A DNA stretch of 13,705 nt from Lachnospiraceae bacterium (lineage in GTDB: Bacteria; Bacillota_A; Clostridia; Lachnospirales; Lachnospiraceae): positions 1-13,705 of the forward strand of contig JAFYAD010000343.1 in the NCBI GenBank assembly GCA_017540915.1. The letters run 5' to 3'. Below the pieces are notes generated by a model. The model was not told where the DNA came from. It saw nothing but the letters and a program-made list of their open reading frames with translations, and searched no databases. Numbering within the stretch: position 1 is the first letter of the stretch; each line of letters begins with the position of its first letter. This document shows positions 6,958-13,705 of this stretch, one piece after another. Both the position numbers and the translations under genes were made by a program.

Positions 6958-7566
6958 CTATAATGCCTTGCGGATAGCTTCATACAGTTCGTCGTACTCC
7001 TCAAAGGCCGGTACATTGGGATACTCAGCCTTTATGGCATCCGTCGATTTGAACAGGAACCCCGCCTTGCTGTTCAGGATCATACCGAGGTCATTGTGCG
7101 AATCTCCGGCGGCAATGGTCTCAAACCCCGCACTCTGGAGAGCCTTTACCGTGGTGAGCTTGCTCTGCTCGCATCTCATGCGGTAACCTGTGATCTCGCC
7201 GTTATCCGCAACCTCCAGTGTGTTACAGAAGATTGTGGGCCATCCCAGCTTTTTCATCAGCGGAGTCGCAAACTGGGTAAAGGTGTCGCTTAAGATTATG
7301 ACCTGGGTTATCTCCCTGAGTTTGTCCAGAAACTCCTTAGCTCCCGGCATCGGATCGATGGTGGCTATGGTGTCCTGGATCTCCTTCAGACCCAGTCCGT
7401 GTTCCTTTAATATGCCGATCCTGAATTTCATAAGCTTATCGTAATCCGGCTCGTCCCTTGTGGTCCGTCTGAGCTCCGGGATCCCAGTAGCCTCGGAGAA
7501 TGCGATCCATATCTCCGGTACCACAACGCCTTCCATATCAAGACATACTACATTTAAGTCGCTCAT
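6958..7566 (-). CDS. thrH: ThrH-type phosphoserine phosphatase / homoserine phosphotransferase
   Basis: The predicted protein has 202 residues and belongs to the HAD superfamily. It closely resembles the ThrH family known from Pseudomonas, which removes phosphate from phosphoserine and can pass it to homoserine, linking serine and threonine synthesis. Motif I reads CLDMEGVVVPEIWIAF. The nucleophile is D10, and a glutamate (E12) sits where other HAD enzymes have a second aspartate, a hallmark of ThrH. Other signatures are TTRDEPDYDKLMKFRI (35-50), ILSDTF (motif II, S93), and AAGDSHNDLGMI (motif IV, 152-163). The start is supported by AGGAGG at 7572-7577 on the minus strand, five bases before the ATG. 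It is the first gene of a two-gene operon with thiN. The exact substrate balance cannot be told from sequence. Confidence 0.92.
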   Translation of the reverse strand: MSDLNVVCLDMEGVVVPEIWIAFSEATGIPELRRTTRDEPDYDKLMKFRIGILKEHGLGLKEIQDTIATIDPMPGAKEFLDKLREITQVIILSDTFTQFATPLMKKLGWPTIFCNTLEVADNGEITGYRMRCEQSKLTTVKALQSAGFETIAAGDSHNDLGMILNSKAGFLFKSTDAIKAEYPNVPAFEEYDELYEAIRKAL

Positions 7567-7603
7567 TTTTTCCTCCTAGCACCTCTTTGGTAAACACAAT
7601 TTC

Positions 7604-7616
7604 GTTTACTGTAAAC
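7604..7616. promoter_or_regulatory. Candidate operator palindrome in the thrH leader
   Basis: GTTTACTGTAAAC is a perfect 13-base inverted repeat with one central base. A third matching hexamer, GTAAAC, lies at 7590-7595 and pairs in inverted fashion with GTTTAC across eight bases. The palindrome sits just downstream of the predicted start of minus-strand transcription, where a repressor would block thrH-thiN. The regulator is unknown. Confidence 0.5.
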
Positions 7617-7625
7617 AACAGGCGT

Positions 7626-7654
7626 ATTGTACCAAAGAATCCCATCTTTTACAA
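7626..7654 (-). promoter_or_regulatory. Predicted promoter for thrH-thiN
   Basis: On the minus strand, TTGTAA (7654-7649) and TACAAT (7631-7626) are separated by exactly 17 bases. The predicted start of transcription is near 7618, giving a leader of roughly 50 bases before the thrH ATG. Confidence 0.65.
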
Positions 7655-7668
7655 GCCTGCATTTTATG

Positions 7669-7697
7669 GTGACATTTTTTCTGTTTTGGTGTAAAAT
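7669..7697 (+). promoter_or_regulatory. Predicted promoter for the HD-GYP sensor operon
   Basis: GTGACA (7669-7674) and TAAAAT (7692-7697) are separated by exactly 17 bases, and each matches consensus at five of six positions. Transcription would begin near 7704, about 67 bases before the ATG at 7771. Its -35 box lies 14 bases from the -35 box of the divergent thrH promoter, so the two could interfere or share regulators. Confidence 0.65.
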
Positions 7698-7770
7698 ACA
7701 AAGGACTATTTTTGTCAGAATGGATTAACAACACCAGGCTTAGCATTTTCAGTTTATGAGGTTTTTTGTG

Positions 7771-10700
7771 ATGAAAAAAAAGAGTGCACTTTCCATAGCA
7801 CTGTTCGTATTCATTTGCATATTGATAAACTATTTCGGCAAGAGCGTGGCCGTAACCCTTAAGCTGCCGTTATGGATGGATTCCATAGGTACCATTATAG
7901 TGGCCTATGTTCTGGGACCGGTCTGCGGTGCCATAGTGGGCGCTGCCGTGAATATATCTTACAGCTTCTTTGACAGTATCTCCATGGCCTATGCCATAGT
8001 GAACGTGCTGACGGGTATCATAGCGGGACTTATGGCAAAGCGCAATTATTTCACCACAGTATTCAGAGCAATGTCGGTGGGGGCTGTGTTGGCCATAGTA
8101 TCGACTGCGGTATCGGTTCCCATGAATATCGTATCTGCCGGCGGATACACGGGGAATATCTGGGGAGACGGAGTGATAAATCTCATACTGGAGAGCGGAT
8201 TCCCGAAGGTTGTCGCATATGTTATAGGTGAGTTCTACATTGATTTTATAGATAAACTGATACTGGCGGTCTGCCTTTGGTTTGTCCTTTGGGTGAAAAG
8301 AAAGATACAGCACGCGGTACAGGTGCGCAGGGCTGCACGTATGATGGCCTTTGCGGCTGTATTTTTGACGGGCAGCATTCTGTCTGTAATGGTGGACGCA
8401 TCGAGAGGTGCGGATGTCTACGCTTCGGATATGTATTCCAATTATGTGCGCAGGGTTTTTGATACCGATGAGGGTATCATGGGCGGAACTGCCACATCCG
8501 TGGCATCCACGGGTGACGGAGTGATCTGGATCGGCACATATGAAGGTCTGTATCGTTTTACCGGCAGTGAGTTCAGGCTTATGGATGATATAAAGTCAAT
8601 ACATAACGCGAATGCGCTGTATGTTGATGTTAAGGGCAGGATGTGGGTCGGCACCAATGACTCGGGGCTTACGATCCTGGTTGGCGGAGAACCTATGAAC
8701 GTGGTGGATGAAGAGAACGGTCTGCCTGCAAATTCCGTTCGTTCCATTACGGAGGCATCAAACGGAGATTTCTATATCGGTACCAGCGGAGCTATGGCTG
8801 TGATCTCGCTGTCCGGAGGACTCAGAGTTACATCCGTTATAGATGTCAATTACGTGAGATCCATGGATGGGGATGACAATGAGAATATCGTGGCGGTCAA
8901 TAACGAGGGCAGTCTTTTCCTTATCAGGGGAGATCAGGTCATGGACGAGATCGCGCCTGATGAGGAAATGGGGATATTCACCAGCTGCGCATTCGATCCG
9001 GAAGGACTTGTGTACGCGGGAACATCCGGCAGCAGTGTATATGTCTATAAGACGGAGCAGGATAAGCTGGTTCCGGTCACCAAGATAGAGTGTTACGGAC
9101 TTAATAATATCAATTCCATCAATTCCGCCGAAGACGGCGGGATGTATGTGTGCACCGATGACGGAGTGGGGTTTATTTCGTCCCTGAACATATTCAGAAA
9201 GGTTGATACAGGTGATTTCAACGACTCTGTGGATAACATGACCGTGGATTATCAGGGCAACATGTGGTTTTCGTCATCGAGACTCGGTGTGATGTATATG
9301 AGTGCATCATGTTTTACCGATGTTTTCGAGAGGACCGGGCATGAAGCACAGGTGGTGAATACCGTTGCAATGTGGCAGGACAGGCTCTACGCCGGCACAG
9401 ACAACGGTCTTGTGATAATAGATGACAACAAAGCTTATACACACAACAGCCTGATGGAGGCTCTGGACGGGGTGAGGATAAGATGCATCATGGTGTCCGG
9501 TGATGACCATCTTTGGATCTGCACATCGGGAGTGGGGCTGTGGAGAGTTTCTGTCAACGGAGATACAGAGATCTTCAATACCGAGAACGGATGCCCGGGC
9601 AATAAATTCAGAACCTGCATTGAGCTGGAGGACGGCTCGATAATGGCAGGAGGAGATAGCGGTATCACGGTCATCAGAGACGGCAGGGTGGTATCGAATA
9701 TCGGATATGACGAAGGCTTGATAAACTTAAGAGTGCTGACCCTAATGCAGACAAAGGACGGCAGCGTTATAGCGGGAACGGACGGTGGCGGAATCGCCGT
9801 CATACGCGAAGGGAAGATAGAGAAGACCCTGAGGCGTGCGGATGGATTGACTTCGGATATTGTACTGCGTACCGTGGAGGATGAGAACGGATACTACATT
9901 CTGATGAGTAACGGAATATCCTACATGGATTACAGACTGGGTATCAGAAACCTGACCAACTTTCCGTACTACAACAATCTGGATCTTATGGTGGGTCCGG
10001 ATGACAATATTTTCGTGCTGACAGGCGGCGGCATATATGTTGTGAACCGAGATGCTCTTTTGGCGGGAGGAGAACTGGATTACATCCTTTTGGATTACCG
10101 TATGGGACTCCCGGGAACCATTACCGCAAACTCATGGAACTACATGGATCCTCATGGGATGCTGTATTTCAGCCTGGACAGCGGAGTGTGCATGCTGGAC
10201 ACACGTAATTACATGATGGAGAACAGATCCTATCGTATGATGATGGGTGCGGTCAAGCTGGACGGAGTTGACCTTAAGATAGAGGACGGAGAGGATATTT
10301 TTATTCCCAGAGGTACGGAGAGAATAGATTTCTCACCTGAGATCATCAATTTCACCATCAGCGATCCTTATGTCAGTGTTTACCTTGAAGGATACGATAA
10401 TGCCCCCACCGTCATGTCGGCCAGGGATCTGGGAACCATATCCTACACTAATATTGAACCGGGAGAATACAGGTTTCATCTGGCTGTTCTGGATGTCAAA
10501 AAACAGAGGGTCATAGAAGAGAGAGTATATACGGTCAGCAAGGAGATGAACATCCAGGATTACTGGTGGTTCAGGATATATTTTGTATCCGGTATGGCCA
10601 TATTTTTGATGTGGCTTTCATGGTTTGTTACACGTATGTTTATCCAGAGAACACTGGATTACCAGAGAGCCGAGATCGACAGGGTAAAAGATCAGGTGCG

Positions 10701-11322
10701 TATGGGCAATGAGACCATCATGGCCATAGCCCGGACTGTGGATGCCAAGGATGAGAATACAAGCCAGCATTCCACCAGGGTTTCAGAGTATTCCGTCCTG
10801 ATCGCCCAAAAACTCGGTTACAGCTATCAGGAATGCGAGAACTTACGCAAGATGGCGCTTTTACATGATATCGGAAAGATCGGCATACCGGATTCGGTGC
10901 TCAAAAAACCCGGAAAGCTCACCGAAGAGGAATATACGATCATGAAATCCCATGTCACCAGGGGCGTTGAGATATTAAAGGATTTTACGCTGGTGGACAA
11001 TGTTGCAGACGGCGTGCTGTATCACCATGAGAGATATGACGGAAAAGGCTATGTATCAGGGTTGAAGGGTGAGGAGATCCCCTTAAACGGACGCATAATA
11101 TGTATAGCAGATGCCTTTGATGCCATGACGGCAAACCGTATTTACAGAAAAAAACTGGATCTGGATGTTGTGCTCGCCGAGCTTAAACGCTGCAGGGGGA
11201 CACAGTTTGATCCAAAGCTGGTGGATGTTATGCTGGAATTGATAGATGACGGAACCATCGATGTCAAGAAGATCTATGAAAATTCGAAGGCAGTTAAGGC
11301 TGATGATAAAAATGCCGGATAA
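7771..11322 (+). CDS. Membrane sensor: ECF S-like domain, 14-blade propeller region, Y_Y_Y-like domain and HD-GYP phosphodiesterase
   Basis: The predicted 1183-residue integral membrane protein begins with a multi-helix region (about 1-185). Its LWMDSIGTIIVAYVLGPVCG stretch resembles substrate-binding S-components of ECF vitamin transporters. A helix at about 191-209 follows. Fourteen blade-like repeats of the form D/N-G-x-[ILM]-[WY]-x-G-T-x-x-G then start near residues 248, 289, 331, 369, 411, 455, 495, 536, 578, 621, 663, 706, 744 and 795. A Y_Y_Y-like beta domain (about 846-927) precedes a helix at 931-958 and a short linker. The HD-GYP domain is intact: H1000, LLHDIGKIGIP (H1032, D1033), H1061, HHERYDGKGY (H1085, H1086) and D1114. 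HD-GYP domains hydrolyse cyclic-di-GMP, so extracellular sensing coupled to its breakdown is inferred. The ATG at 7771 has GAGG nine bases upstream; an ATG at 7756 would add five residues. The ligand is unknown. Confidence 0.88.
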   Translation: MKKKSALSIALFVFICILINYFGKSVAVTLKLPLWMDSIGTIIVAYVLGPVCGAIVGAAVNISYSFFDSISMAYAIVNVLTGIIAGLMAKRNYFTTVFRAMSVGAVLAIVSTAVSVPMNIVSAGGYTGNIWGDGVINLILESGFPKVVAYVIGEFYIDFIDKLILAVCLWFVLWVKRKIQHAVQVRRAARMMAFAAVFLTGSILSVMVDASRGADVYASDMYSNYVRRVFDTDEGIMGGTATSVASTGDGVIWIGTYEGLYRFTGSEFRLMDDIKSIHNANALYVDVKGRMWVGTNDSGLTILVGGEPMNVVDEENGLPANSVRSITEASNGDFYIGTSGAMAVISLSGGLRVTSVIDVNYVRSMDGDDNENIVAVNNEGSLFLIRGDQVMDEIAPDEEMGIFTSCAFDPEGLVYAGTSGSSVYVYKTEQDKLVPVTKIECYGLNNINSINSAEDGGMYVCTDDGVGFISSLNIFRKVDTGDFNDSVDNMTVDYQGNMWFSSSRLGVMYMSASCFTDVFERTGHEAQVVNTVAMWQDRLYAGTDNGLVIIDDNKAYTHNSLMEALDGVRIRCIMVSGDDHLWICTSGVGLWRVSVNGDTEIFNTENGCPGNKFRTCIELEDGSIMAGGDSGITVIRDGRVVSNIGYDEGLINLRVLTLMQTKDGSVIAGTDGGGIAVIREGKIEKTLRRADGLTSDIVLRTVEDENGYYILMSNGISYMDYRLGIRNLTNFPYYNNLDLMVGPDDNIFVLTGGGIYVVNRDALLAGGELDYILLDYRMGLPGTITANSWNYMDPHGMLYFSLDSGVCMLDTRNYMMENRSYRMMMGAVKLDGVDLKIEDGEDIFIPRGTERIDFSPEIINFTISDPYVSVYLEGYDNAPTVMSARDLGTISYTNIEPGEYRFHLAVLDVKKQRVIEERVYTVSKEMNIQDYWWFRIYFVSGMAIFLMWLSWFVTRMFIQRTLDYQRAEIDRVKDQVRMGNETIMAIARTVDAKDENTSQHSTRVSEYSVLIAQKLGYSYQECENLRKMALLHDIGKIGIPDSVLKKPGKLTEEEYTIMKSHVTRGVEILKDFTLVDNVADGVLYHHERYDGKGYVSGLKGEEIPLNGRIICIADAFDAMTANRIYRKKLDLDVVLAELKRCRGTQFDPKLVDVMLELIDDGTIDVKKIYENSKAVKADDKNAG

Positions 11323-11330
11323 TATCCGGC
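11314..11330. repeat. Perfect palindrome across the stop codon of the HD-GYP sensor gene
   Basis: GCCGGATAATATCCGGC is a 17-base perfect palindrome around a single central base. It contains the TAA stop (11320-11322) and ends just before the ribosome binding site of the next gene. In mRNA it would form a short seven-pair hairpin. There is no T run, so termination is unlikely; an effect on coupling or mRNA processing is possible. Confidence 0.6.
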
Positions 11331-11345
11331 TGAGAGGACGCTCAT

Positions 11346-12542
11346 ATGAAAAAAGCATATATCGTGACATTCCTCACTGCTGTTCTGGCGGTCGTCATGT
11401 TCTACTTTATCGCGGCAGAGGTGAGGGATACGGATACCGGCAGGACCGTTAAGATCGGTGTGATATATGTCGGCGATGTAAGCGATGCCTATACACATAA
11501 TTTTGTGAAGGCTGTCAATTCAATAGAGAATACCTACGGCGACAAAGTGGAGATACTGCCCAAATACAATATTGCCGAGGGCAAAGAGGAAGCTGTCATA
11601 TCCGAACTGGTGGACAGCGGATGTGATATCATATTCGGTACCAGCTTTGGCTATGCATCCGCCATGAAAAAGATAGCCATGTCACATCCCGATATTGAAT
11701 TTTGTATGGCTACAGCTACCAATGCGGGTGAGGAACCTGTTCTTAAAAATTATCACACCTTTATGGGAGAGATATATGAGGGAAGATACGCTGCGGGAGT
11801 AGTGGCAGGTATGAAGCTCAAAGAGCTGATAAATAAAGGCGTCATATCCGGGAAGGATGTAAAGGTCGGATATGTGGCTGCATTCCCTTACGCAGAGGTT
11901 ATCAGCGGATACACCGCTTTTTTCATGGGAGTTCGCTCAGAGGTTGAAGATGCGGTGATGTATGTAAAATATACCAGCTCATGGAGCGATTATGTCCTTG
12001 AGAAAAAATACGCGGATGAGCTCATAGACGAGGGCTGCATCCTGATATCCCAGCATTCCGACACCGCAGGACCTGCGGTTGCCTGCGAGGAGAGGGATGT
12101 GAGCACACTGGTATACCATGTGGGGTACAATATATCCATGCTGGACGTGGCTCCCACCACATCCCTGGTGAGCTCCCGTATCAACTGGGAGCCCTACATG
12201 GTGTCCGCTGTAGGCGCTGTCATTGAAGGCAGGAGTATTGAGGAATGCGTAAAGGGTAACAGATACGGGAATGATGTTGGAGCGGGGTTTGAGCGGAACT
12301 GGGTTCAGCTCACATCCATCAATGAGAATATAGCGGCACCGGGCACGTCAGCCCGTGTGGCAGAGATCATAGACGGGTTCAAAGACGGCAGTATAAATGT
12401 TTTCAAAGGAGATTATACGGGTACCGATCCTTTTGATCCCACGGATACCATTGATCTTAAGGACGGATATAAGGAGAACAGTAACTCATCCGCACCGACA
12501 TTTCACTATGTTCTGGATGACTGTATCATAGTGGAGGAGTGA
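11346..12542 (+). CDS. Membrane-anchored BMP/PnrA-family ligand-binding protein
   Basis: The predicted protein has 398 residues. A hydrophobic N-terminal segment (about residues 4-23) lacks a lipobox cysteine, so it probably acts as an uncleaved membrane anchor or an ordinary signal peptide. The rest is a BMP-family periplasmic-binding-protein fold. Shared family segments are KIGVIYVGDVSDAYTHNFVK, DIIFGTSFGYASAMKKIA, YEGRYAAGVVAGMKLKELI, VGYVAAFPYAEVISGYTAFF, LISQHSDTAGPAV and INWEPYMVSAVGAV. The characterised family members I know of bind purine nucleosides or bases and feed ABC importers. No ATPase or permease gene lies beside this one. AGAGGA (11333-11338) is seven bases before the ATG, and only 23 bases separate it from the HD-GYP sensor gene. 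An operon is therefore likely. I infer that it presents a ligand to that sensor, although service to an ABC transporter encoded elsewhere is also possible. Confidence 0.88.
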   Translation: MKKAYIVTFLTAVLAVVMFYFIAAEVRDTDTGRTVKIGVIYVGDVSDAYTHNFVKAVNSIENTYGDKVEILPKYNIAEGKEEAVISELVDSGCDIIFGTSFGYASAMKKIAMSHPDIEFCMATATNAGEEPVLKNYHTFMGEIYEGRYAAGVVAGMKLKELINKGVISGKDVKVGYVAAFPYAEVISGYTAFFMGVRSEVEDAVMYVKYTSSWSDYVLEKKYADELIDEGCILISQHSDTAGPAVACEERDVSTLVYHVGYNISMLDVAPTTSLVSSRINWEPYMVSAVGAVIEGRSIEECVKGNRYGNDVGAGFERNWVQLTSINENIAAPGTSARVAEIIDGFKDGSINVFKGDYTGTDPFDPTDTIDLKDGYKENSNSSAPTFHYVLDDCIIVEE

Positions 12543-12552
12543 CAGCCGGAAT

Positions 12553-12649
12553 GGTTACTATTCACAGTCAATTAGGTGAGGCAAGAACAGCAGGGTGTAT
12601 GTATGTGGTCGTGCCGGAATACACATTGAGATAACTGTGAATAGTAACC
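12553..12649. repeat. Palindromic repeat element, copy 2
   Basis: The left arm GGTTACTATTCACAGT (12553-12568) is perfectly complementary to the right arm (12634-12649), giving a 16-base inverted repeat around a 65-base interior. The similarity to copy 1 extends inward: the left arm continues CAAT, and the right arm has ATTGA followed by a five-base insertion. The interior of both copies carries CCGGA before the right arm. The element fills most of the gap between the BMP-family gene and hisA, ending 24 bases before the hisA ATG. Like copy 1 it lies just upstream of a ribosome binding site, with no transposase and no T run. Confidence 0.85.
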
Positions 12650-12673
12650 GGAAATACGCAAGAGGAGAATGAC

Positions 12674-13462
12674 ATGGAGTTTCGACCGTGTATAGATATT
12701 CATAACGGTTCTGTAAAACAGATAGTAGGCGCAAGTCTTTCAGACGAGGGTGATACAGCAGGTGAGAATTTTGTGTCGGACCGTGACAGCGTTTATTACG
12801 CAAAGCTGTATGAAGGTCTGGGGTTAAAGGGCGGACATATCATCATATTGAATAACAGCAAGAGCCCGTATTACGAGGCATCCAGATCACAGGCTTTCGC
12901 AGCGTTATCTGCCTGCCCGGGGTTTTTCCAGGTTGGGGGCGGAGTGAATGCGGAGAATGCCGCAGAGTATCTGGAGGCAGGCGCAAGTCATGTCATTGTA
13001 ACCTCCTATGTTTTCGTGGACGGTATGATACACATGGACAGACTTGAAAGGCTTGTATCCGAGGTCGGCAGGGAACACCTGGTGCTGGATCTGAGCTGCA
13101 AATACAGGGCTTCGGAGGGAGACCATCCGGAGGGCTATTACATAGTGACGGACCGATGGCAGAATTTCACTGATGTTCCTCTCAGTATCCACACATTGCA
13201 GGATCTTGCAGGCTATGCGGATGAATTTCTGGTTCATGCCGCTGATGTGGAGGGAAAATCCCGTGGCATAGAGAAAGATGTGGCGTCGCTGCTGGGAGAT
13301 TTCAACGGCATCCCGGTGACCTACGCCGGAGGTGTGGGCTCCTACGATGATATCACAGAGCTTAAGACTCTGGGCAGGGACCGCGTAAATGTCACAGTGG
13401 GAAGCTCACTGGATATTTTCGGAGGAAGCCTTGTATTAGATCGGATATTGAGTATGATGTAA
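12674..13462 (+). CDS. hisA: Eukaryotic-type HisA isomerase (histidine biosynthesis)
   Basis: The predicted 262-residue cytoplasmic TIM-barrel enzyme performs the fourth step of histidine synthesis, the Amadori isomerisation of ProFAR to PRFAR. The sequence matches the HisA type of plants and fungi (yeast HIS6), not the usual bacterial form. It opens with FRPCIDIHNGSVKQIVGASL (D8 is the likely catalytic aspartate). VLDLSCKYR (D139) is followed by YIVTDRWQNFTDV. VHAADVEGKSRGIEKD (D191), PVTYAGGVGSYDDI and VNVTVGSSLDIFGGSL complete the barrel. The common bacterial opening IIPAIDL-x-G-x-x-VRL is absent. AGAGGAG (12661-12667) precedes the ATG by six bases. No other his gene is adjacent. The 42-base gap to dapF allows co-transcription. 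The function is confident from family similarity, but the gene's role as the sole HisA depends on the rest of the genome. Confidence 0.92.
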   Translation: MEFRPCIDIHNGSVKQIVGASLSDEGDTAGENFVSDRDSVYYAKLYEGLGLKGGHIIILNNSKSPYYEASRSQAFAALSACPGFFQVGGGVNAENAAEYLEAGASHVIVTSYVFVDGMIHMDRLERLVSEVGREHLVLDLSCKYRASEGDHPEGYYIVTDRWQNFTDVPLSIHTLQDLAGYADEFLVHAADVEGKSRGIEKDVASLLGDFNGIPVTYAGGVGSYDDITELKTLGRDRVNVTVGSSLDIFGGSLVLDRILSMM

Positions 13463-13504
13463 CAGTAATGCATATGTTTGTTGAAAGACAGAAAGGAGAC
13501 CCAT

Positions 13505-13705
13505 ATGAGATTCACTAAGATGCATGGCGCAGGTAACGACTATATTTACGTAAATCTTTTCGAAGAAAAGATCAGCCTTTTTGATGCTCCTGATCTGGCT
13601 GTCAGGTTAAGCGACAGGCATTTTGGAATAGGATCCGACGGATTGATCCTAATAGGACCTTCAGAAAAGGCGGATTTTGAGATGATAATGTACAATGCCG
13701 ACGGA
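13505..13705 (+). CDS. dapF: Diaminopimelate epimerase, N-terminal part (3' end outside window)
   Basis: The first 67 codons are visible. DapF interconverts LL- and meso-diaminopimelate, supplying lysine and the cross-linking residue of peptidoglycan. The opening [19 protein letters not shown] is the family's N-terminal signature (K-MHG-x-GND). [32 protein letters not shown] follows in the expected order and leads to the first catalytic cysteine, which lies just beyond the window edge. AAGGAG (13493-13498) is six bases before the ATG. The gene lies 42 bases after hisA with no terminator between, so shared transcription is possible. The catalytic residues cannot be judged here. Confidence 0.95.
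   Translation, partial: MRFTKMHGAGNDYIYVNLFEEKISLFDAPDLAVRLSDRHFGIGSDGLILIGPSEKADFEMIMYNADG

Noticed and set aside
6957..7016. Longer N-terminus for thiN
   Set aside because: It would overlap the thrH coding end by nearly 60 bases and adds no family homology. MKIVLMTAGG at 6956 is the natural start.
7567..7625. TPP riboswitch upstream of thrH-thiN
   Set aside because: The leader is short and lacks the conserved CUGAGA and thi-box elements.
7704..7770. Riboswitch in the leader of the HD-GYP operon
   Set aside because: The leader is only about 67 bases, and I see neither the GEMM cyclic-di-GMP motif nor a purine riboswitch core.
12546..12656. CCGGAA copies flanking repeat copy 2 as target-site duplications
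   Set aside because: The same short string also occurs inside the element at 12614, and the right copy overlaps the arm. No matching duplication flanks copy 1.
12558..12803. Minus-strand reading frame across repeat copy 2 and the hisA start
   Set aside because: It has no family resemblance, overlaps the clear hisA gene and the repeat, and is best seen as a shadow frame.

Overview
The window looks like chromosomal DNA from an anaerobic Firmicute of the Lachnospiraceae, perhaps near Butyrivibrio or Roseburia. I base this on strong AGGAGG-type ribosome binding sites, moderate GC, the gene repertoire and the style of the signalling proteins. The placement is from memory of family features, not from a search. 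The DNA is almost fully coding, and no gap without a gene exceeds about 205 bases. I see no tRNA, rRNA, CRISPR array, phage or transposase gene.

Layout. Bases 1-701 are the 3' end of ileS, closed by an intrinsic terminator. A solitary glycogen phosphorylase gene follows (866-3346) with its own promoter. Next comes a cyclophilin-type peptidyl-prolyl isomerase (3421-3948), with a palindromic repeat element directly before its ribosome binding site and a terminator after it. A two-part GNAT acetyltransferase gene (4009-4947) and an HD-GYP-like protein with an apparently dead active site (5030-6217) complete the first plus-strand block. On the minus strand, thrH and thiN (7566 to 6228) form a tightly coupled pair. 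The pair converges on the dead HD-GYP gene over a shared hairpin.

A 204-base divergent region (7567-7770) holds two good back-to-back promoters and a 13-base palindrome placed like an operator for thrH-thiN. The other promoter reads into the most striking part of the window. This is a 1183-residue membrane protein with an N-terminal ECF S-component-like membrane domain, fourteen beta-propeller blade repeats, a Y_Y_Y-like domain, a further membrane helix and an intact HD-GYP cyclic-di-GMP phosphodiesterase domain (7771-11322). It is followed 23 bases later by a membrane-anchored BMP/PnrA-family ligand-binding protein (11346-12542), with no ABC transporter genes alongside. I infer that these two genes are an extracellular ligand-sensing module controlling cyclic-di-GMP.

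The last part has a second copy of the palindromic repeat (12553-12649), a stand-alone eukaryotic-type hisA (12674-13462) and the start of dapF (13505 onward, cut by the window edge). The two repeats share nearly identical ends and both lie just upstream of a ribosome binding site, which suggests a dispersed, transcribed family of small elements.
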